DNA of 61,767 nt, taken from positions 1 through 61,767 of the forward strand of contig CALCBC010000062.1 in assembly GCA_937898525.1 (NCBI GenBank), read 5' to 3'. A model generated the notes under the pieces. The model saw only the letters and a program-made list of their open reading frames with translations. It made no database searches and was not told the origin of the DNA. This stretch comes from an uncultured Sphingomonadales bacterium. Lineage in GTDB: Bacteria > Pseudomonadota > Alphaproteobacteria > Sphingomonadales > Sphingomonadaceae. The position numbers and the translations under genes were made by a program. Positions 34,411 through 43,694 of the stretch are shown here, piece after piece. The number at the start of each line of letters is the position of its first letter. Position 1 is the stretch's first letter.

Positions 34411-37076
34411 CACGAAATCTCCAGCGTTTCGCCGAACAGCTCGGCCCAGCATGCGGCGACGCCATGCCGCGCTTCGGCCAGCGCTTGCAAGAGCCCGGGG
34501 TAGTCGGCGCAGCCGCAGGCCTCGGCGAGGACCTGGCGAGCGACCTCCGGCGGATGGTCGAGATCGGGCGCGAGCAGCCGTGCGGCGACCAGCAGGCGGG
34601 CCATCAGCGCATGGTGCTCGCCGAAGGCGGCGGGAAGCAGCCCTGCAGAGGTCAGCGCGGCGATCGCCGCACCGAGCGAGGGGTCGAAGGCGATCCGCTC
34701 GCGCAGCTGGAGGAAGTGGACGATGAACTCGCAATCGACGAGCCCGCCGCGCACGAGCTTCGAATCGAGCGGACCGGCGGGCGTCTTGTGAGCGAAGATC
34801 TCGGCTCGCATCCTGAGCACGTCGGCGCGCAGCCTTTCCACCTGGCGCGGGGTCTCGAGCACGCCGCGGATGATCGCGGCGACCGCCTCGCGCGCCTCGG
34901 GCGGCCCGAACAGCGGGCGCGCGCGAGTCAGCGCCATGTGCTCCCAGGTCCAGGCTTCCTCGCGCTGGTAGCGTTCGAAGCTGTCGAAGCTGACCGCGAG
35001 CGGGCCCTGCGCGCCGAGCGGCCTGAGGCGCGTGTCGACCTCGTAGAGCGCGCCTTCGGCGGTCGGCACGCTGAGCGCGGCGGTGACCCGCTGGGCAAGG
35101 CGGTTGAAGTACAGCGAAGCGCTGAGCGGGCGGCGGCCGTCGGACTCGATGCCGATCTCGCCGGTGAACAGGTAGACGAGGTCGAGGTCGGAGGCCTGGG
35201 TCAGCTCGCCACCGCCGAGGCGGCCGAGCCCGAGCACGACGAGATTGCCCCCGGGGATGCGCCCGTGGACCCGCTCGAACTCCTCGCACGCGGCCTCGGC
35301 GGCGACCTCGAGCGCCGCTTCGGCGACGCGCGACAGGCCGGCGGCGATCGCCAGCGGGTCGTGCTGCGCCTCGACCAGCTGGACGCCGAGCGCGAAGCGC
35401 TCCTCGCCGACGACCTGGCGGATGCGGTCGAGCCGCTGCTCGTAGTCGTCGCCGGCCTCGCCCCGTCGCATGCGCGCCGCGAGCGATTCGACGGAACCGG
35501 GCAGGTCGAGCGCGCTTGAATCGATCAGCCGGTCGAGCAGCTCGGGGCGCCGCGCGAGCTCGTCGGCCAGCGGGCCCGCGAGCGTCAGCACCCGCAGGAC
35601 CTGGGCCAGCAGCCCGCGCCGCTGTTCGAACAGGCGGAACAGGTTGACCGCGCTCGGCAGCCGCGAGAGCAGCGTCTCCCAGCGGGCCAGCGCGTGGTCG
35701 GGGTCGGGCGCGGCGGCGAGCGCCTCGATCAGGTCGGGCAGCACGGTGTCGAGTGCGGCGCGCGCCTCGACGCTGCGCAGCGTGCGCAGCGTCTCGCGCC
35801 ACTGCGCCGCGCGGTCGGTCAGCCGCTCGCGCAGCGCCGGGTCGACCTCGGCCTGCACCGGGGCGGGCGTGCGCTCGCCTTCGCCAAGCAGGCGGTCGTA
35901 GCGTTCGGCAACCCGGCTGCACAGCTCGCGCAGCTCGGCGACGAGCGCCGCGCCGTCGGGCAGACCGTCGAGCCGGGCCACGCCGTCGAGCGCGGCGGGA
36001 TCGTCGGGCAGCGCGTGCGTCTGGCGGTCGTGGACCATCTGCAGACGGTGCTCGATCGTGCGCAGGCGGTCGTAGGATTCGCCGAGCACCCGCGCGTCTT
36101 CGGCATCGACGATCCCTTCGGCGGCGAGCGCGTCGAGCGCCGCGCGCGTGCCGCGCTGGCGCAGCGCGGGCAGGCGGCCGCCGTAGATCAGCTGGTGGGT
36201 CTGGGCGAAGAACTCGACCTCGCGGATCCCGCCGCGGCCGCGCTTGATGTCGAAGCCCGGCCCCGGATCGCGCCGGCCGCGATAGGCACGGCGGATGCGC
36301 GAGGTCAGCCGGCGGATCTCCTCGATCGCGGTAAAATCGAGGCTGCGGCGCCAGACGAAGGGGCGCAGCGCGCCGAGGAACGCCTCGCCCGCCTCGCGGT
36401 CGCCGGCCGCGGCGCGCGAGCGGATGAACGCAGCGCGCTCCCACGCCAGCGCCGAGCTCTCGTAGTGGCTCATCGCCGCGTTGAACGACAGCGCGAGCGG
36501 GCTGACCTCCGAGGCCGGGCGCAGCCGCAGGTCGACGCGGAACACGTAGCCCTCACCCGTCTGCCGAGTCAGCATCTCGACCACCGCCTGGGCATAGCGC
36601 TGAGCGGCCTCGCCGGGCTCGTCGCGCTCGCGCCGCGGCAGTCGCTCGGGCGCGAACAGCAGCATGGGGTCGATGTCCGAGCTGTAGTTGAGCTCGCGCG
36701 CGCCGTGCTTGCCGAGCGCGATCGCGGCGAAGCCGCCCGGCTCGGCCTCGGGCACGCGGCGGCGGATCGCCTCGGCGATCGCCGCGTCGAGCGCGCGGTC
36801 GGCGAAGTCGGACAGCTCGGCCATGACGCGTGCGAGCGGGAAGGCGCCGGCGAGATCGCCGATCGCCAGCGCGGTCGCCAGCGCGAGCCGCTCGCGCCGC
36901 AGCGCGACGCCGAGTTCGTCAGCACCCTCCCCGGCCGTGCGGGCGAAGGCCAGCGCCGCCTCGCCGTCTCCCTGCGCGAGCAGCTCGGCGAGCTCGGGCT
37001 GGCGGTCGAGCGCGACCGCGAGAAACGGGGCATGCGCCCGCGCCCGCTCGATCGCTCGCTGCCAGTCGCCAGTCAT
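34410..37076 (-). CDS. glnE: Bifunctional glutamine-synthetase adenylyltransferase/deadenylylase
   Basis: 888 residues, a little shorter than E. coli GlnE. Two nucleotidyltransferase centres are present: the N-terminal deadenylylase motif GKHGARELNYSSDIDPMLLF and the C-terminal adenylyltransferase motif GRLGGGELTQASDLDLVYLF, each with its DxD pair. A central regulatory helix region separates them. It covalently switches glutamine synthetase. Followed by bcp with a one-base overlap. Confidence 0.96.
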   Translation of the reverse strand: MTGDWQRAIERARAHAPFLAVALDRQPELAELLAQGDGEAALAFARTAGEGADELGVALRRERLALATALAIGDLAGAFPLARVMAELSDFADRALDAAIAEAIRRRVPEAEPGGFAAIALGKHGARELNYSSDIDPMLLFAPERLPRRERDEPGEAAQRYAQAVVEMLTRQTGEGYVFRVDLRLRPASEVSPLALSFNAAMSHYESSALAWERAAFIRSRAAAGDREAGEAFLGALRPFVWRRSLDFTAIEEIRRLTSRIRRAYRGRRDPGPGFDIKRGRGGIREVEFFAQTHQLIYGGRLPALRQRGTRAALDALAAEGIVDAEDARVLGESYDRLRTIEHRLQMVHDRQTHALPDDPAALDGVARLDGLPDGAALVAELRELCSRVAERYDRLLGEGERTPAPVQAEVDPALRERLTDRAAQWRETLRTLRSVEARAALDTVLPDLIEALAAAPDPDHALARWETLLSRLPSAVNLFRLFEQRRGLLAQVLRVLTLAGPLADELARRPELLDRLIDSSALDLPGSVESLAARMRRGEAGDDYEQRLDRIRQVVGEERFALGVQLVEAQHDPLAIAAGLSRVAEAALEVAAEAACEEFERVHGRIPGGNLVVLGLGRLGGGELTQASDLDLVYLFTGEIGIESDGRRPLSASLYFNRLAQRVTAALSVPTAEGALYEVDTRLRPLGAQGPLAVSFDSFERYQREEAWTWEHMALTRARPLFGPPEAREAVAAIIRGVLETPRQVERLRADVLRMRAEIFAHKTPAGPLDSKLVRGGLVDCEFIVHFLQLRERIAFDPSLGAAIAALTSAGLLPAAFGEHHALMARLLVAARLLAPDLDHPPEVARQVLAEACGCADYPGLLQALAEARHGVAACWAELFGETLEIS

Positions 37077-37172
37077 CCGCCACCCAGTGCATGGCTCGGC
37101 GGGCGAGGGCAAGGTTGCGGCGCGCCGGAGCCGATGCCAAAGGCGGGCATTGCCATCCGAAAGGTGCCCCCG

Positions 37173-38822
37173 ATGCTGCGACTCCCCAGCGCCTTCCTTG
37201 CCCTCCTCGCCGCGGCCGGATGCGCCGCGGTCGCCGGCGATCCCGAGATCGCTCCCGGGCAGCTGTCCGAGGCGACGCTGAAGGAGGTCACCCGCACGCT
37301 CTCGCTCGACGAGTTCGAGGGGCGCGCGCCGGGGACGCCGGGCGAGGAGAAGACGCTCGCCTACCTGGTCGAGCAGTTCGAGCGCGCCGGGTTGCAGCCG
37401 GGCAACAACGGCAGCTGGTTCCAGGACGTGCCGCTGGTCGAGATTGCCGCCAGCAACCACGAGCCGCTGACCATTGCCGGCAAGCGCTACGCGGTTGGCC
37501 TGGACTGGGTCGGCGTCAGCTATCGCGAAGTCGAGCGGATCGACCTCGACGACAGCGAGATCGTGTTCGTCGGCTACGGCGTCGTCGCGCCCGAGAAGGA
37601 CTGGAACGACTATGCCGGGATCGACATGCGCGGGAAGACCGCGCTGATCCTGGTCAACGACCCGGACTACGAGGCCGAGACGCTCGAGGGCCCGTTCAAC
37701 GGCCGGGCGATGACCTATTACGGGCGCTGGACCTACAAGTTCGAGGAAGCCGCGCGGCAGGGCGCGGCGGGCGCGCTGATCGTGCACGACAGCTTCCCGG
37801 CCTCGTACGGCTGGAACGTCGTGCAGAGTTCGTGGTCGGGTCCGCAGGCCTACGCGCAGCGAGCCGACGGCGGGGCGAGCCAGACGCTGGTCAACGGCTG
37901 GGTGCAGAAGCCGGTCGCGGAAGAGATCGTCCGCGCCGCCGGACACGACCTCGCGGAGCTGTCGGCAGCAGCGAAACGCCCCGGGTTCCGCCCGGTCCCG
38001 CTCGGCGTGACCGCCTCGACCGGGTTCGACAACGCGATCCGCCGGTTCGCATCGAAGAACGTGATCGGCATCCTGCCCGGCCGCGAGCGCCCCGACGAAT
38101 ACGTGCTGCATACCGCGCACTGGGACCACCTCGGGCGCTGCACGGCCAACGCCGAGGGCGACGACATCTGCAACGGGGCGATCGACAACGCGACCGGCAC
38201 CGCGGCGCTGGTCGCGCTCGGCGAGGCGCACGCCAGGGCGGGCCCGGCGGCGCGGACGCTGGTGTTCCTCGCGGTGACGGCGGAGGAGTCGGGCCTGCTC
38301 GGCTCCGAGTACTACGGCGCGAACCCGGTGTTCCCGCTCGAGCGGACCGTCGGCGGGCTCAACATGGACGCGCTGTCGCTCGCCGGGCCGGCGCGTGACG
38401 TGACCGTGGTCGGCGGCGGCAAGAGCGAGCTCGATGCCTACCTCGAGCGGGCGCTCGCGGCGCTCGACCGCGCGCAGTCGCCCGACCCCTCGCCGCAGGC
38501 CGGCTACTACTACCGCTCGGACCACTTCAGCCTGGCCAAGCGCGGGGTGCCGATGTTCTACATCGACAGCGGGCAGGACCTGGTCGACGGCGGGCGCGAG
38601 GCTGGCGCGGCGTGGGACGCGGCCTATCGCGACAACGCCTACCACGGCCCCGACGACGAGTACGACCCGAACTGGGACTGGTCGGGCGCGCTGCAGGACG
38701 TGCAGCTGTTCTATCGCCTCGGGCGCATGCTCGCCGAGAGCGACGACTGGCCGAACTGGTATCCCGACGACGAATTCCGCCGCGTGCGCGACGAGAGCTG
38801 CGCGCCGGCGGGCGGGTGCTGA
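37173..38822 (+). CDS. M28-family metallopeptidase lipoprotein
   Basis: 549 residues. Leader MLRLPSAFLALLAAAGCAAV has lipobox AAAGC (Cys17). The PA-type insert precedes the catalytic domain, whose zinc ligands and catalytic acids are in HTAHWDHLGR, AIDNATG, VTAEESGLLGSEYY, GLNMDAL and RSDHFSLA. This matches aminopeptidase Y / glutaminyl-cyclase-like M28 enzymes in the periplasm or outer membrane. ATG 37173 with AAGGTG upstream is preferred over ATG 37134. Two nt before the agmatine deiminase gene. Confidence 0.92.
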   Translation: MLRLPSAFLALLAAAGCAAVAGDPEIAPGQLSEATLKEVTRTLSLDEFEGRAPGTPGEEKTLAYLVEQFERAGLQPGNNGSWFQDVPLVEIAASNHEPLTIAGKRYAVGLDWVGVSYREVERIDLDDSEIVFVGYGVVAPEKDWNDYAGIDMRGKTALILVNDPDYEAETLEGPFNGRAMTYYGRWTYKFEEAARQGAAGALIVHDSFPASYGWNVVQSSWSGPQAYAQRADGGASQTLVNGWVQKPVAEEIVRAAGHDLAELSAAAKRPGFRPVPLGVTASTGFDNAIRRFASKNVIGILPGRERPDEYVLHTAHWDHLGRCTANAEGDDICNGAIDNATGTAALVALGEAHARAGPAARTLVFLAVTAEESGLLGSEYYGANPVFPLERTVGGLNMDALSLAGPARDVTVVGGGKSELDAYLERALAALDRAQSPDPSPQAGYYYRSDHFSLAKRGVPMFYIDSGQDLVDGGREAGAAWDAAYRDNAYHGPDDEYDPNWDWSGALQDVQLFYRLGRMLAESDDWPNWYPDDEFRRVRDESCAPAGGC

Positions 38823-38824
38823 GC

Positions 38825-39811
38825 ATGACGGTGCGTATGCCGGCCGAATGGGCCGAACAGGAGTGGATCTGGATCGGCTTCCCACACGATGCCTCGCTGT
38901 GGCTCGAGGACCTGGTGCCGGCGCAGGAGCAGATCGCGGCTTTCGCCAACGCGGTCGCCGAGACCGGGCAGCAGGTCCGGCTGGTGGTTCGCGACGCGAC
39001 CAACGAGATGCGCGCGCGCGAGCTGGTGAGCGGATCGGTCGTCACCGAGCGGCACGCCTACGGTGACATCTGGCTGCGCGATTCGGGGCCGCTGGTGGTG
39101 TTCGACGCGAGCTGCCGGCGGATCGCCCGGAGGTTCCGCTTCAACGGCTGGGGTGGCAAGTACGAGATGGAGGGGGACCAGGAGGTAGGCGGGACGCTGG
39201 CCGAGGCGGCCGGGCTGCCGAGCGACATGATGGACTGGATCCTCGAGGGCGGGGCGATCGACACCGACGGGACCGGGCTCGCCGTCACCACCGAGCAGTG
39301 CCTGCTCAACCCGAACCGCAATCCCGAGCTGTCGAAGGAGGAGATCGAGGCGCGGCTGCGCGAGCACCTCGGGTTCGACCGCGTGCTGTGGCTCGGCGAC
39401 GGGCTGCTCGGCGACCATACCGACGGGCACGTCGACAACCTCGCGCGGTTCGTCGCGCCCGGCGAGCTGGCGATCCCGGTGCCGAGCGGGCCCGACGATC
39501 CCAACGCCGCGGTCTACGCCGATGCGCGGGCGCGGGCGCTCGCCTTCGGGCTCAAGGTCCACGACGTGCCCTCGCCCGGGCGGATGGACGAGGCGGGCAT
39601 CGTCGAGCCGGCGAGCTACATGAACTTCGCGGTGTGCAACGGAGTCGTGGTCGTGCCGACCTATGGCTCGTACCGCGACGAGGAGGCGGTGGCCGCCATC
39701 GGCGACCTGTTCCCGGGGCGCGTCGCCGTGGGCCTCCGCGCCGAGGCGGTGCTCACTGGCGGCGGCAGCTTCCACTGCGCGAGCCAGCACGCGCCGAAGG
39801 TGCCGGGTTAA
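38825..39811 (+). CDS. aguA: Agmatine deiminase / porphyromonas-type peptidylarginine deiminase
   Basis: 328 residues. Amidinotransferase-fold signatures WIGFPHDASLW, DIWLRDSGPLVVFD, GDHTDGHVDN and the terminal catalytic Cys318 in GGSFHC are all present. Agmatine deiminase makes N-carbamoylputrescine plus ammonia; the family is shared with peptidylarginine deiminases so the exact substrate is not certain. Starts 2 nt after the M28 peptidase stop, so it is co-transcribed with it. Confidence 0.9.
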   Translation: MTVRMPAEWAEQEWIWIGFPHDASLWLEDLVPAQEQIAAFANAVAETGQQVRLVVRDATNEMRARELVSGSVVTERHAYGDIWLRDSGPLVVFDASCRRIARRFRFNGWGGKYEMEGDQEVGGTLAEAAGLPSDMMDWILEGGAIDTDGTGLAVTTEQCLLNPNRNPELSKEEIEARLREHLGFDRVLWLGDGLLGDHTDGHVDNLARFVAPGELAIPVPSGPDDPNAAVYADARARALAFGLKVHDVPSPGRMDEAGIVEPASYMNFAVCNGVVVVPTYGSYRDEEAVAAIGDLFPGRVAVGLRAEAVLTGGGSFHCASQHAPKVPG

Positions 39812-39846
39812 GACTTTCTTTACCGCTCGGGCGGAGAGTTCGGCCC

Positions 39847-39969
39847 ATGAGCAAGGCCATCGCCCTCACCCGCAGCGCCGTCCGGCACGGAGCCGACCGC
39901 GCGCGCGCGGCGATCGTGCTCGCCTGCGCCGCCGCGCTGATCCTCGCCGGGCAGGCCTTTCCCTTCTGA
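39847..39969 (+). CDS. Possible small membrane protein (40 residues)
   Basis: A 40-residue frame beginning MSKAIALTRSAVRHGADRARA with GGAGAG upstream; its last 20 residues form one hydrophobic stretch ending QAFPF. Small proteins like this are often missed. It could also be chance coding in a GC-rich strand; there is no neighbour evidence. Confidence 0.35.
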   Translation: MSKAIALTRSAVRHGADRARAAIVLACAAALILAGQAFPF

Positions 39970-40260
39970 CGACGCGCCGCCGAAGCGGGGCGCACGCCGT
40001 CGCCCGCTGGCGAGTGCGGGCCTGACGCCTGGAACGATTCGCGGGCGGACGGGGCCGGCCGGCGCGCCTGGGCATCACAGGATTGCCTCGCGTGAGCATC
40101 GTGCGAACGGCGGGAGGGGCTACGCTCGAACCTCCTGCTCGGCCCTGCGGTGCGAGGCGGTGGCGGTGCGGGCTCGCGTCCGTCTCGCCTTCCGTCGGGC
40201 CTGTCCCGAGAGCGCCGACCTCGCGGCCGGCCCTCGCATCCTTTCGGTGCGGACGCCGTA

Positions 40261-40274
40261 CGGACGTACGTCCG
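40261..40274. promoter_or_regulatory. Perfect 14-bp palindrome
   Basis: CGGACGTACGTCCG, self-complementary, in the gene-free interval. Palindromes containing ACGTACGT are common operators of TetR-type repressors, but no regulator gene is next to it. Confidence 0.4.
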
Positions 40275-40366
40275 CGCTGGCGCCGGCCGTATCACGCGGG
40301 AATGGAGAGCGAAGCGCTTACCGCCCCCGCACCCGTCGCGGCGCCGACTCGGAAGCCGGCGCGCGT

Positions 40367-40395
40367 CATATAACCAAATCGGTTATCAATGTCAA
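40367..40395 (-). promoter_or_regulatory. Consensus sigma-70-type promoter with embedded operator
   Basis: On the minus strand TTGACA (40395-40390), a 17-nt spacer and TATATG (40372-40367). The spacer contains the inverted repeat ATAACC-AAATC-GGTTAT (plus-strand 40370-40386), which overlaps the -10 element and would block polymerase if bound. It points leftward into the gene-free interval. The -35 is perfect; the -10 has four of six consensus positions. Palindromes of this shape are bound by ArsR- or MarR-type repressors in other bacteria (inference). Confidence 0.5.
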
Positions 40396-40465
40396 GATGA
40401 AATCGCCCAATATGCCTTGACCGGTGCGGCCGAGCCCTCTCCCCGTGGCCGCGAGGCGGAGCGGA

Positions 40466-40900
40466 TCATCCGGCGTAACGCAGGTGGATGAGCGGATAGG
40501 GCCGTCCGTCCGGATCGGTCTCGGAGCGGCCGGTGCGGACGAAGCCGCGCGCCTCGTAGAAGGCGAGCGCGTTGTCGGCCTGCTCGCTTGCATCGACCAC
40601 CACGTCAGGCGCGAGGGTCAGGGCGTGGTTCAGCAGGGCGGTGCCGTAGCCGCACCCGTGCACGGCCGGATCGACGAACAACGCGTCGATCATGTTGCCA
40701 TCCATCACCAGGAAGCCGACCGGGCGGCCCTCCGGGTCGTCGACCAGCCACAGCTCGGCGGATGGCAGCCAGGCGGCGACGAACTCGTCGATCTCCGCCC
40801 GATCCTCCGGCGTCAGGAAGCGATGCGTCGCATCGACCGCGTCGCGCCAGATCTCGAGCGCGCGCGGCGCGTCCGCCGGGGTGCCGCGGCGGACCTTCAT
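40466..40900 (-). CDS. GNAT-family N-acetyltransferase
   Basis: 144 residues with the acetyl-CoA pocket VHGCGYGTALLNHA and the C-terminal NALAFYEARGFVRTGRS block of GNAT enzymes, related to YjaB-type proteins. Substrate unknown. The ATG overlaps the stop of a short upstream frame (ATGA), suggesting coupling. Weak ribosome site of its own. Confidence 0.88.
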   Translation of the reverse strand: MKVRRGTPADAPRALEIWRDAVDATHRFLTPEDRAEIDEFVAAWLPSAELWLVDDPEGRPVGFLVMDGNMIDALFVDPAVHGCGYGTALLNHALTLAPDVVVDASEQADNALAFYEARGFVRTGRSETDPDGRPYPLIHLRYAG

Positions 40901-41028
40901 GGCGCGGCGGAGGCCGGCTCGCCGGCCGCGCGGGTGAGCAGGGCCGGCAGCCAGAGCGGCGTCTCCTCGCGGCATCCCCGCGCGAGCGACCACAGGCTGA
41001 AGTCCCGGTTGCCGGCTGCGTCCCGCAT
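40897..41028 (-). CDS. Possible 43-residue protein coupled to the GNAT gene
   Basis: Short frame MRDAAGNRDFSLWSLARGC and so on, ending in ATGA overlap with the GNAT gene. GTGGGA lies a few nt before ATG. No family recognised. Upstream sequence to 41212 is repeat-like, so a longer protein is unlikely. The overlap alone makes it worth listing. Confidence 0.35.
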   Translation of the reverse strand: MRDAAGNRDFSLWSLARGCREETPLWLPALLTRAAGEPASAAP

Positions 41029-41159
41029 GCGTCCCACTTCGGATCCGTCGTTCGCAAAGGGCAGGATACACGCCGAGCGCGGGGATGCCAGCTGCGGCGG
41101 GCCACTGGCGTCGCGCTTGCGGGACGTGGTCCCGGTTTTCGCCGGGATCACGGGAAAGC

Positions 41160-41195
41160 GGGACAGTCCCCATTTTTCGGAGAAGAGGGACTGTC
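41160..41195. repeat. Inverted repeat GACAGTCCC/GGGACTGTC
   Basis: Arms 41162-41170 and 41187-41195 with a 16-nt spacer containing five T. It sits 18 nt past the thrS stop. GGGACAGTCCCC at 41160-41171 is repeated exactly at 59959-59970. The surrounding 41085-41212 looks like mobile-type intergenic repeat rather than coding DNA and may also terminate thrS. Confidence 0.6.
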
Positions 41196-41212
41196 TCTAT
41201 TCTCGGCGGGCT

Positions 41213-43210
41213 TCAGCGGAGGTCCGGCGGGGTGGCCTCGCTCTTGAGCAGCGCGATCGCCTCGTCGAGCGGGAGCACCTTCTGGTGCTCGGCGCCGAGG
41301 GTGCGCAGCGCGACGGTGCCTTCCTCGGCCTCGCGCTTGCCGACCACGAGCAGGTGCGGGACCTTGGCGACCGAGTGCTCGCGCACCTTGTAGTTGATCT
41401 TCTCGTTCCTGAGGTCGGTGTCGACGCGGATACCCGCCGCGCGCAGCTTGTCGGCGACCGTATTGGCGTAGCCGTCGGCGTCCGACACGATCGTCGCCAC
41501 GACCGCCTGCACCGGCGCGAGCCAGGTCGGCAGGCGGCCCGCGTAGTGCTCGATCAGGATGCCGATGAACCGCTCGTAGGAGCCGAAGATCGCGCGGTGC
41601 AGCATGACCGGTCGGTGCCGCTCGCCGTCCTCGCCGACGTAGCTCGCGTCGAGCCGCTCGGGCAGCACGCGGTCCGACTGGATCGTGCCGACCTGCCAGG
41701 TGCGGCCGATCGCGTCGGTCAGGTGCCACTCGAGCTTGGGCGCGTAGAACGCGCCTTCGCCGGGCAGCTCTTCCCAGCCGTATTCCTCGGTCGCGAGGCC
41801 GGCGGCGACGACCGCGTCGCGCAGCTCGGCTTCGGCCTGGTCCCAGATCGCGTCGCTGCCGAAGCGGGTCTCCGGCCGCAGCGCGAGCTTGATCGCGTAA
41901 GTGAAACCGAAGTCCTTGTAGATCCGGTCGGCGAGCTGGCAGAACGCCTGCACCTCGTCGACGATCTGGTCCTCGCGGCAGAAGATGTGCGCGTCGTCCT
42001 GGGTGAACTGGCGCACGCGCATCAGCCCGTGCAGCGCGCCGTGCGGCTCGTTGCGGTGGCAGCAGCCGTTCTCGTAGAGGCGCAGGGGCAGGTCGCGGTA
42101 GCTCTTGATGCCCTGGCGGAAGATCAGCACGTGCGCCGGGCAGTTCATCGGCTTCAGGGCCATCCACTCGGCCGCGTCGGACACCAGCGGGCCTTCGTCC
42201 TCGGTGTTGGGCACCTCGTCGGGGATGACGAACATGTTCTCGCGGTACTTGCCCCAGTGGCCCGACTGCTCCCACTGGCGGGCGTCCATCACCTGCGGGG
42301 TCTTGACCTCGCGGTAGCCGGCCGCGTCGATCGCGCGGCGCATGTAGGCCTCGAGCTCGCGCCAGACGACGAAGCCGTTCGGGTGCCAGAACACCGAACC
42401 ATGGGCTTCCTGCTGCAGGTGGAACAGGTTCATCTCCTGCCCGAGCCGGCGGTGGTCGCGCTTGGCGGCTTCCTCGAGCCGGTGGAGATGCTCGTCGAGC
42501 TGCTTCTTGTTGAGCCAGCCGGTGCCGTAGATGCGGGTAAGCTGCGCGTTCTTCTGGTCGCCGCGCCAGTAGGCGCCGGCGACGCGCATCAGCTTGAACG
42601 CGTTCGGATCGAGTCTGCCCGTCGAGGGCAGGTGCGGGCCGCGGCACATGTCGAGCCAGTCGTCGCCCGACCAGTAGACCGTCAGCTCTTCGCCTTCGGG
42701 CAGCTCGCGCGCCCATTCGGCCTTGAACGTCTCGCCTTCGGCCTCCCACTTGTCGATCAGCTGCTGGCGGGTCCAGACCTCGCGCCGCAGCGGTTTGTCG
42801 GCGCGAATGATCTCGCGCATCTTTTCCTCGATCGCCGGCAGGTCGTCCATCGAGAACGGCTCGCGGCCCGGCGGCGCCATGACGTCGTAGTAGAACCCGT
42901 CCTCGGTCGCCGGGCCGAACGTGATCTGCGTGCCCGGCCACAGCGCCTGGACCGCCTCGGCGAGTACGTGGGCGTAGTCGTGGCGGACCAGCTCGAGCGC
43001 GTCGGCCTCGTCGCGTGCGGTAACCAGCGCGAGGCTCGCGTCGCCGTCGAACGGGCGGTTGAGGTCGCGCAGCTCGCCGTCGACGCGCGCGGCGAGCGCG
43101 GCCTTGGCGAGCCCCGGCCCGATCGCCGCGGCGACGTCGGCCGGAGTCGATCCGGCCGGCACCTCGCGCACCGATCCGTCAGGCAGGCTGATCTTCAGCA
43201 ACTCGGTCAT
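41213..43210 (-). CDS. thrS: Threonyl-tRNA synthetase
   Basis: 665 residues, full length. N-terminal TGS domain (LPDGSVREVPAGS), second additional editing domain (RHDYAHVLAEAVQALWPG), and class II catalytic core with MNCPAHVLIF, YENGCCHRNEPHGALHGL and the DDAHIFC zinc/substrate segment. ATG 43210 is chosen because the TGS domain begins there. Monocistronic, flanked by repeat-rich gaps on both sides. Confidence 0.98.
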   Translation of the reverse strand: MTELLKISLPDGSVREVPAGSTPADVAAAIGPGLAKAALAARVDGELRDLNRPFDGDASLALVTARDEADALELVRHDYAHVLAEAVQALWPGTQITFGPATEDGFYYDVMAPPGREPFSMDDLPAIEEKMREIIRADKPLRREVWTRQQLIDKWEAEGETFKAEWARELPEGEELTVYWSGDDWLDMCRGPHLPSTGRLDPNAFKLMRVAGAYWRGDQKNAQLTRIYGTGWLNKKQLDEHLHRLEEAAKRDHRRLGQEMNLFHLQQEAHGSVFWHPNGFVVWRELEAYMRRAIDAAGYREVKTPQVMDARQWEQSGHWGKYRENMFVIPDEVPNTEDEGPLVSDAAEWMALKPMNCPAHVLIFRQGIKSYRDLPLRLYENGCCHRNEPHGALHGLMRVRQFTQDDAHIFCREDQIVDEVQAFCQLADRIYKDFGFTYAIKLALRPETRFGSDAIWDQAEAELRDAVVAAGLATEEYGWEELPGEGAFYAPKLEWHLTDAIGRTWQVGTIQSDRVLPERLDASYVGEDGERHRPVMLHRAIFGSYERFIGILIEHYAGRLPTWLAPVQAVVATIVSDADGYANTVADKLRAAGIRVDTDLRNEKINYKVREHSVAKVPHLLVVGKREAEEGTVALRTLGAEHQKVLPLDEAIALLKSEATPPDLR

Positions 43211-43694
43211 CGTGGTCCATCTCTCGCGTTTGCGGCGCACTGGCACAAAGCCGCGCGCGCTGGAAGTGTCCGGCGCCGGTGGAGGGGTTCGCGATACGGG
43301 AGGTGACGCCGGGCCGCCCGTATCCGGGGCGGCAGCGGCAGCGTCAGGACGCGGCCGAACGCCCCCCGGTGGGGGTAGTGGTGGTCCGCGTCGCGGTGAT
43401 GCTGCGGTTCGGCATTGCGGGCGGGGCTTTAGCGGGGAAGCGTGGAGGAGTCACTAACCGCCGAGGTTCGGCCTCTCCGGCGGCACGCGAGGATTACTTT
43501 CGCACAAAGACGCAAAGCCGCGAAGGAGTGGGTGAGCCCCGCGGCGAAGCCGCTTTCGATTTCGACGGGGCCGTCAACTCCACACTGGCGAATGTAGGGC
43601 GGCTTCGCCGCCCGCACGCCCTCTTCGTGTCTTTGCGTCTTTGTGCGCAAGAAATTCTCGCTCGCAGCGCCTGCTGCCGCAGCGAGAAGGGACC
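43211..43694. other. Intergenic region, 484 nt, no gene; contains repeat
   Basis: Between thrS and lptA. The first 270 nt show nothing recognisable beyond GC-rich low-complexity sequence; the rest is the class A repeat described separately. No open frame here is convincing. Confidence 0.6.
43491..43656. repeat. Nested inverted-repeat element (class A, copy 2)
   Basis: Outer arms of about 35 nt (from ATTACTTTCGCACAAAGACG near 43493 and ending TTTGTGCGCAAGAAATT near 43656) are near-complementary, and an inner hairpin pairs GCGGCGAAGCCGC (about 43541) with GGCGGCTTCGCCGC (about 43599). Same design as the element at 749-897 though the arms differ (AAAGACGCAAAG against GAAGACGCGAAG). It ends 38 nt before the lptA stop codon. 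Confidence 0.7.

Larger units (their letters stand above)
39970..40465. other. Gene-free 496-nt interval with two operator-like palindromes
   Basis: Between the small hydrophobic frame and the GNAT gene no open frame looks coding. It holds a 14-bp palindrome at 40261-40274 and a promoter-plus-operator at 40367-40395 that faces this empty region, so it may be the remains of a deleted regulated gene or encode a small RNA. Confidence 0.6.

Noticed and set aside
39753..40295. 180-codon leftward frame after the consensus promoter near 40.37 kb
   Set aside because: Overlaps the agmatine deiminase end, no ribosome site, and a Pro/Arg/Ser-rich sequence without domain; not accepted as the promoter's target.
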